9,509 nucleotides of DNA, taken from an uncultured Mucispirillum sp. Lineage in GTDB: Bacteria; Chrysiogenota; Deferribacteres; Deferribacterales; Mucispirillaceae. Positions 4,418 to 9,509 of this stretch are shown piece after piece (the first letter of the stretch is position 1; each line of letters begins with the position of its first letter). Under the pieces are notes generated by a model that saw nothing but the letters and a program-made list of their open reading frames with translations, made no database searches and was not told the origin of the DNA. The stretch lies in assembly GCA_945929285.1 (NCBI GenBank), contig CAMEOC010000021.1, positions 1-9,509 on the forward strand, given 5' to 3'. Position numbers and translations under genes: made by a program.

Positions 4418-6970
4418 ATGAAGATGAATATTAATAATATAAAGGAAAATAAAGTAGTTGTAAAAACATCTAGTATATCAAAAATCAAAATACCAATGAT
4501 ACAGCGAGATTATGTACAAGGATTAGATGATAAAAAATTAGTGCCTTTTCTTAATGCATTAATAAATACCTTATCTCATCAAAGTAAGACTCAACAAATT
4601 GAAACACTTTCTCTTGATTTTATATATGGAAATATTAATGAAGATGGAGTATTTGAACCAATAGATGGGCAACAAAGATTAACAACTCTTGCTTTATTAA
4701 CCTTTTACCTTTATTGCAGGCAGAAAGATAGTGATAATAAAATAAAAAATCCATTTACATATATAACTTATGCTACAAGGCAAAGTGCAAAAAAATTCTG
4801 TGAACTTTTAGCAGAATATAAGTTTACAGATAAATTTGAAAACAATAAACCATCAAATGTTATAAAAGAAAATTCAAAATATTTTAGTGAATATGATGAA
4901 GATATAACTATTTCTGCAATGCTTAAAACACTTGATAAGATACATGAAATAATAAATGATAAAAAGCCAAATATAAATAATAATGATGAACAAGATAATA
5001 TTCAATCTTTTATAAATACATTAGCCAGTAACATAGATAAGATTAATTTCCAGATTTTTCCAATGGAAAGTTTTAAATTATCAGATGATTTATATATTAA
5101 AATGAATGGCCGTGGCAAACAGCTTTCCAGCTTTGATAATTTTAAAGCAGATTATTTTAAATGGTTGGAAGATGCAAGTAATGATAATATTGATAAACTT
5201 ATCCCAGATTATTTTGGTGAAAATTCAATAGATAAACTTAATACATTAAAAAGAAAATTTAACACTGATTATATTGATATTTTTTGGGACTATGCTTTTG
5301 AAAATAGTAAAGGTACAAGTGAAGCACCAGACCCAGAAAAATTATTTTTTAGGTTCATAAATAGGTTTATAGTAGGGAAATACTTATTAATAGGCAAAAA
5401 TGATGAAGACTTTGAAAAAACTTTTATAGACAAAGGTATAAAATCAGAAGAAGATGCAGTTATATTTAATAATATTAAATTATATACAAAGATATTAAAT
5501 AAGCAGGATAGTGAAAAGAGTTATACTTATAATTATAAAATGATTAATATTCTTGAAAATTTATCTAATTTACAAAAGTATTGCTCAAATAATTTTAAAG
5601 ATATTTTAAATTTTATTTTTAACCCATTATGGGAAGATGAAGAACTAAATATTTTCCCAAAAAAAGACTGGTTAACTTATAAGCATGTTTTAGTATTTAA
5701 TGCTATAACTTCCTTTTTAGAGCAAGATAGTATTATTGATAATTATAAATGTGATAAATGTAATAAATTAAAAGAAAGAGTAATAGATAATAAAACTTTC
5801 TTAATAAATGAAGAATGCAATATTTATAATATTTTAATAACTTTAAAAAGAATTTCTCGTATTGTTTGGAATATTACAGAACAATATAATTTACTTAATA
5901 CTATTAGTAAAGATAATTATAAAACAGTTATGTCTAGGCTTGATTTTAGTAAACTTGGTAAATTAGAGAATGTTTATTATAAGTTTCAAAATATCTGTGG
6001 TGGCATAGATAATGAGAAGCAGAATAATAAGAATAGTAATGAGTATAATATTAATAAAATTATAGAAGATGAAGTAAAAAAATGTCAGTATATTCTTGAT
6101 GAACCTGAATTAGAACAAAAGTTTATTAAACTTGAAAAATTACCTTATTTAAAAGGAGCCATTGGTTTTTTAATCCAAAATTATTGCAAAGATAGCATCA
6201 TAGAAGAAAATTCTAAAAAATATTTCTCTAATAAAACAGATTATAAAGATTTTTTAATAGCCCTAATAAGTATGGTAAAAAATAAAGAAGTTCTTATTAA
6301 GAAAAAATATCGAAGTGATATAGTTCTTGACCAACTAATCACTGAAAATGAAATGAGAGATAATGCATGTTATTTATTAAAAGAACAAAACATTGCTGAT
6401 ATTATAAAAAAGAAAAGTACTAGTAAATCAGAAATAAAGAATAAAATGGACAATTATAGCAACTTTACATGTGCGTGCCAGCATGAAGCATTATATAGAG
6501 AGAATTTAATAGATGAATATTATATACAACGCACTTCATGGCAAGAAATATACTGGCTGTATAAAAATACTGACAAAGCTACTAAAGAGACAATTAGTTT
6601 TTGTCCTATTAGAAGCACTTTTGTTTGTATTCTTAAAAGCATAGCAAATAATAGTGAAAATATTACACTTGAACCATTTTCAAAAGCATATGAAGATATT
6701 TATTTTCAAGATAACTATAAAATTTTCCTTAATCTTTATGATATTAAGATTTATTTTAATAACCATGAATATGATTATTTTAATTTATTTAACTATATGA
6801 ATGAAGATATAAATAGTGATGCTATTGCGAATATTAATATTTTAGTTATAAATTTATATAAGAAACTAATTGAATTAACAAAAAATATTGCTGAATTAGA
6901 GCCTCTATCTAACTTTTTAAAAGATAAAAGTGATAGGGTCCGACAAATGGTAGATAATATAACAATATAA
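4418..6970 (+). CDS. Second DUF262 protein with long unassigned C-terminus
   Basis: The product is about 850 residues. Starting at ATG 4418, residues 25-32 (IPMIQRDY) and DGQQRLTT at 83-90 give the DUF262 signature, and LYIKMNGRGKQLSSFDNFK at 225-243 is the RGK-type block of a DUF262 branch distinct from its partner. No DUF1524/HNH motif is visible. The remaining 600 residues are helical and Asn/Lys-rich, with CDKC at 445-448 and another cysteine at 467 (possible metal site) and a second Cys cluster near 685 (CACQH). ATG 4418 is preferred because AAGGGAG (4404-4410) is seven bases upstream; an in-frame GTG at 4412 overlaps the previous stop but is too close to it. The start lies two bases after the upstream stop, so translation is coupled. 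It is probably the sensor or effector partner of a two-protein defence system, with function unproven. Confidence 0.85.
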   Translation: MKMNINNIKENKVVVKTSSISKIKIPMIQRDYVQGLDDKKLVPFLNALINTLSHQSKTQQIETLSLDFIYGNINEDGVFEPIDGQQRLTTLALLTFYLYCRQKDSDNKIKNPFTYITYATRQSAKKFCELLAEYKFTDKFENNKPSNVIKENSKYFSEYDEDITISAMLKTLDKIHEIINDKKPNINNNDEQDNIQSFINTLASNIDKINFQIFPMESFKLSDDLYIKMNGRGKQLSSFDNFKADYFKWLEDASNDNIDKLIPDYFGENSIDKLNTLKRKFNTDYIDIFWDYAFENSKGTSEAPDPEKLFFRFINRFIVGKYLLIGKNDEDFEKTFIDKGIKSEEDAVIFNNIKLYTKILNKQDSEKSYTYNYKMINILENLSNLQKYCSNNFKDILNFIFNPLWEDEELNIFPKKDWLTYKHVLVFNAITSFLEQDSIIDNYKCDKCNKLKERVIDNKTFLINEECNIYNILITLKRISRIVWNITEQYNLLNTISKDNYKTVMSRLDFSKLGKLENVYYKFQNICGGIDNEKQNNKNSNEYNINKIIEDEVKKCQYILDEPELEQKFIKLEKLPYLKGAIGFLIQNYCKDSIIEENSKKYFSNKTDYKDFLIALISMVKNKEVLIKKKYRSDIVLDQLITENEMRDNACYLLKEQNIADIIKKKSTSKSEIKNKMDNYSNFTCACQHEALYRENLIDEYYIQRTSWQEIYWLYKNTDKATKETISFCPIRSTFVCILKSIANNSENITLEPFSKAYEDIYFQDNYKIFLNLYDIKIYFNNHEYDYFNLFNYMNEDINSDAIANINILVINLYKKLIELTKNIAELEPLSNFLKDKSDRVRQMVDNITI

Positions 6971-7044
6971 AATTAATCATTTTTCTAAATAGTAGCATAC
7001 TTATTTTATATCCTACTTATCTCTTTTGGCACCATATTTGCTTC

Positions 7045-7073
7045 TTGACTTATGAAAGCAAAAATGCTTTATT
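7045..7073 (+). promoter_or_regulatory. Possible promoter with overlapping hairpin before the coiled-coil gene
   Basis: TTGACT (7045-7050) and TTTATT (7068-7073) are 17 bases apart. An inverted repeat AAAGCA-AAAA-TGCTTT (7055-7070) covers the spacer and the first bases of the -10 box, an arrangement typical of an operator. The predicted start near 7080 would fall inside the Shine-Dalgarno sequence (7078-7083), which weakens the case; the hairpin could instead belong to the end of the DUF262 transcript. Confidence 0.35.
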
Positions 7074-7088
7074 ACTAGGGAGGCAAAT

Positions 7089-7658
7089 ATGGCGACATTT
7101 ATTTCTATTTTTCTTGCTTTTGTTGCTGCCTGCATTAGTGTATTTGCTATGTTTTCCGTTAAAAAATCCAGTGAAACTGGCGATAACCATTTGGATGAGA
7201 TTATGCGGTTAAAACAGCAAGTTAATGAAACTAACGACAGGCTTTCACAACTAAAACATGAACATAATGCACTTTTAGAGCAGTTTAAAAGGTTACAGGA
7301 AGTTTCTATTAATAATGACATGCAGGTGCTTTTAAATACTGCTATCAAAGATTATAATGAAATAGCAAGTGTAACACCTGAAGAAGGTAATATTGGTAAA
7401 CACGAAAGGCAAAGGAAACAGGCTGCTGAAAAAGTGCTGCAGGCTTGCAATGAAGTTTGCCAGCGTTTTATAGCTGAAGATTTAAGCCATAATACTTTTG
7501 CTTCTGTCTATAAATCTCAACTGCAGGATATTTTAAATAGTGATGATTTAAAAGAAATTTATACAAGTGTAAAAGGTAAGTACCCGTATATTGAACGGGT
7601 ACTACTTGCTCCTACTGATGATTTATTATCTGAATATAACCAAATATCTGCCAATTAA
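7089..7658 (+). CDS. Membrane-anchored coiled-coil protein, unknown function
   Basis: I do not recognise a family for this 189-residue protein. Residues 3-23 (TFISIFLAFVAACISVFAMF) form one transmembrane helix, followed by KK, which suggests N-out/C-in orientation with a cytoplasmic body. Residues 35-70 show heptad spacing of hydrophobics (L35, I38, V45, L52, L55, L62, F66, L69), a short coiled coil for oligomerisation. The rest, 75-189, is a mostly helical globular part with two cysteines (CNEVC). The start has a strong GGGAGG six bases upstream. It lies 118 bases after the DUF262 operon with a possible promoter of its own, and its base composition is closer to the next gene than to the DUF262 pair, so it is more likely neighbouring DNA than part of that system, although a membrane effector role cannot be excluded. 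A minus-strand frame overlapping its start is a shadow. Confidence 0.8.
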   Translation: MATFISIFLAFVAACISVFAMFSVKKSSETGDNHLDEIMRLKQQVNETNDRLSQLKHEHNALLEQFKRLQEVSINNDMQVLLNTAIKDYNEIASVTPEEGNIGKHERQRKQAAEKVLQACNEVCQRFIAEDLSHNTFASVYKSQLQDILNSDDLKEIYTSVKGKYPYIERVLLAPTDDLLSEYNQISAN

Positions 7659-7688
7659 TCTTTTTCTTACCTTTTTCATATATTATTT

Positions 7689-9509
7689 TTAAAACTGCAC
7701 TCCTGCTCCAAAAAATGGTGTTTTACCACTGGTAGTTTCTGATATTATCTGCTCTAAAAATATGGATAACCGCACATCTCCAAATGCATTAGTTATATAA
7801 TGCAGTGCTAAACCACCTTTAAATATTGCTCCAAAATTGCTGTTTAGCCTTTCTTCATAGAAATAACCACCGTTTACTTCTCCAAAAAGAACTACATTAT
7901 CTGTCATATAAATATCAATCCCTAAACCAATATATAAACTGCTGTCTATGCTTTCCACACTTGAAGAACTTCTTTTTGTTGATGAGCTGCCATCATAGTA
8001 GTCATCATCGTCATAATCATTATAATTATAACTGCGACTATTGTTAGATGATATACCACCTGCACCTATGGTTAAACCAAAGGAAGTATAAAGTCCAAGA
8101 ACTCTATTAAATCTCCAGTGTATTTGGCTTGAAAAATCAAAAAGTAAAACATCACCATTAAAGCCACCTGCTAGATTAAACCCATAAAGCCAGTAGCTTC
8201 TTTTATACTGCTGTTTTGTAAGATTTATATCAGATGTATTTTGTTTTAATAAGCCATAGCCTGCACTTTCATTTACTAATATATTTTTTCCACTTACTTC
8301 ATCCTGCATATTTCTATATTCTATAATCTCAGGGAAAATATTATAGCCATCATTTACTTCAAAAAACTTTTCTTTATTATTTCCAAGATGCACCACATTA
8401 AATCCTTTTAAGTATGCCATTGCTTTATTTGTGCCTTTTGCTTCAGCTGCAAAAAGTGGGGTTGCTTTAAAACTTGCCCTTGTTTCATACATTACACGAA
8501 ACTCCCCTATGCTTTCAAACTGGTATATAAAATTATATTCGTTGCCCCTGTATTTTATTTTAATAGGCAGCTGCATATTATCTATATCCCGCTCGCCAAA
8601 AGATATAACGGCTTTTGCTGTGTTGCTGGTGGCATACCTGCCTTCAGAATATTTTACAAGCCTTTCATAAAGTGGAGTTAATGCTTTTATTAATGATTTT
8701 GTGCTTTCTTTTCTGCTGTTAGCTAGTTTTAGTATATGGTTTTCTTCTAGCTCTTTTATTTTTACTATTTTATCTTCTTCAAATTTTGCTTTTCTTGCAT
8801 TATATGCTTCTACTTTTGCATTATAACTTTCAGTTTTTTCCCATTCGCCTTTTTTAGGTTTTTGCTCTTTAAAGGTTTGTTTTTTCAGCATATCCATTTG
8901 GGTTTTATATAGTGCGTTCATTTTCTTTTCATTGGCATCCATTGCTGTTTTATACTCTTTAATTAATGCTGCAAAGTTTACCCGCACACTGCCTGCATCT
9001 ATCACTATTATTTCTATTGTATCGCTTGCTGTGGTATCCAGCTTTTTATCGTTTATAAGTGCGTTTTGTGCAAGCTCTGCTAAAAGTGCCTGGTGCTCCA
9101 TTTCTGCTTTTACTTCTGCATCTTTTTCTGCTGCAATTTTGTTCTGCAGTGCTGCATCCTGGGCTTTATATTCTCTTTCTATTTGCTCCAGCTCCTGCAT
9201 GGCTTTTAATTCTTCCTGTTTTTGCCTGCGTTCTGCTTCTATAAGCTGCTGTTTAGCATTTGCCATTTCAATTTCCAACTGCTTCTGCCTTGCTGCCTGC
9301 ACTTTTGCTATGTTTTCTGCTTCCTTACTTAAAGTGGCATCATATTCTTCTTTACTGGCTTTTTTCAGCTTTTTTTCTAAATCAAGCTTTGCTTTTCTTT
9401 CTTTTTCCAGCTCTTTTTTTAAGGCTTCGTTTTGGGTTAGCTGCCGTAAAAAAGCATCCAGCTCTGCAGCATCCACGGTGGCTGTTACCTGCACAGTAAT
9501 ATATGTGGC
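7689..9509 (-). CDS. Coiled-coil protein with C-terminal outer-membrane beta-barrel (5' end missing)
   Basis: About 606 codons are visible; the frame stays open to the right edge (A-T-Y-I-T before V-Q-V), so the GTG at 9494 is probably not the start. The first visible residues alternate hydrophobic and polar (YITVQVTATVDAAELDAFL) and resemble the end of an LPP20/FlgT-like domain, suggesting a lipoprotein or exported N-terminus upstream. About 130 residues of Glu/Lys/Ala/Gln coiled coil follow, then a mixed region (EIIVIDAGSVRVNFAAL and a second charged helix), then a smaller domain, and from about 8205 leftward a run of amphipathic strands (WLYGFNLAGGF, LGLYTSFGLTIGAGG, SLYIGLGIDIYM, VLFGEVNGGYF, AIFKGGLALHYI). 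The protein ends FFGAGVQF, with the terminal Phe needed for BAM-assisted outer-membrane insertion. One loop is rich in Asp, Tyr and Ser. The gene is convergent with the coiled-coil gene; 30 bases separate them without a clear terminator. Confidence 0.8.
   Translation of the reverse strand, partial: ATYITVQVTATVDAAELDAFLRQLTQNEALKKELEKERKAKLDLEKKLKKASKEEYDATLSKEAENIAKVQAARQKQLEIEMANAKQQLIEAERRQKQEELKAMQELEQIEREYKAQDAALQNKIAAEKDAEVKAEMEHQALLAELAQNALINDKKLDTTASDTIEIIVIDAGSVRVNFAALIKEYKTAMDANEKKMNALYKTQMDMLKKQTFKEQKPKKGEWEKTESYNAKVEAYNARKAKFEEDKIVKIKELEENHILKLANSRKESTKSLIKALTPLYERLVKYSEGRYATSNTAKAVISFGERDIDNMQLPIKIKYRGNEYNFIYQFESIGEFRVMYETRASFKATPLFAAEAKGTNKAMAYLKGFNVVHLGNNKEKFFEVNDGYNIFPEIIEYRNMQDEVSGKNILVNESAGYGLLKQNTSDINLTKQQYKRSYWLYGFNLAGGFNGDVLLFDFSSQIHWRFNRVLGLYTSFGLTIGAGGISSNNSRSYNYNDYDDDDYYDGSSSTKRSSSSVESIDSSLYIGLGIDIYMTDNVVLFGEVNGGYFYEERLNSNFGAIFKGGLALHYITNAFGDVRLSIFLEQIISETTSGKTPFFGAGVQF

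Noticed and set aside
7013..7348. 111-codon minus-strand frame over the start of the coiled-coil gene
   Set aside because: It is the shadow of the plus-strand gene, which has a strong ribosome site, a clear membrane helix and heptad pattern; the minus frame has none of these.
7826..8670. Plus-strand frames opposite the barrel gene (7826-8047 and 8431-8670)
   Set aside because: They are shadows of the long minus-strand gene, with Cys/His- or Leu-rich composition typical of antisense frames and no ribosome site.
9059..9499. Plus-strand Leu/Phe-rich frames that look like membrane proteins
   Set aside because: They are the antisense of a Glu/Lys/Ala coiled coil, which always reads as Leu/Phe/Ala-rich; no ribosome site supports them.

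Overview
The window is AT-rich DNA that looks like a recently acquired accessory region of an AT-rich diderm bacterium. The diderm call rests on the last gene, whose C-terminus alternates like a beta-barrel and ends in phenylalanine, as outer-membrane barrels do. Genus cannot be fixed from sequence alone; an AT-rich gut diderm (Deferribacterota, Spirochaetota or Campylobacterota type) would fit, but this is a guess.

Positions 1-2258 read as the right end of an integrated mobile element. It holds an AT-rich, palindrome-dense leader, a small ribbon-helix-helix protein of MobC type with no relaxase in view, an unannotated 25-residue hydrophobic peptide with a convergent antisense RNA (a type I toxin-antitoxin module), and a tyrosine recombinase. 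Just past the recombinase lies the 3' part of a tRNA-Arg(UCU) gene, from the anticodon loop to the discriminator base, without its 5' half. This is what the displaced end of a tRNA-targeting insertion looks like (attR), followed by what was probably the tRNA's own terminator. A 22-nt palindromic repeat occurs directly after the mobC-like gene and again just before the recombinase, so it brackets the toxin module.

Positions 2295-6970 hold a tight two-gene operon behind a good sigma-70-like promoter. Both products carry the DUF262 (GmrS/SspE N-terminal, ParB-like) signature with the DGQQR motif. The first also has a C-terminal DUF1524 HNH-type nuclease domain. The second is larger, has no nuclease I can recognise and has a long unassigned C-terminal part. 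The likely role is a modification-dependent restriction or anti-phage system in which the two DUF262 proteins work together. Base composition is lowest here, consistent with transfer.

Positions 7089-9509 are visibly less AT-rich. They hold a membrane-anchored coiled-coil protein of unknown function and, convergent to it, the 3' part of a long gene running off the right edge. That product has a long charged coiled coil followed by a probable outer-membrane beta-barrel.
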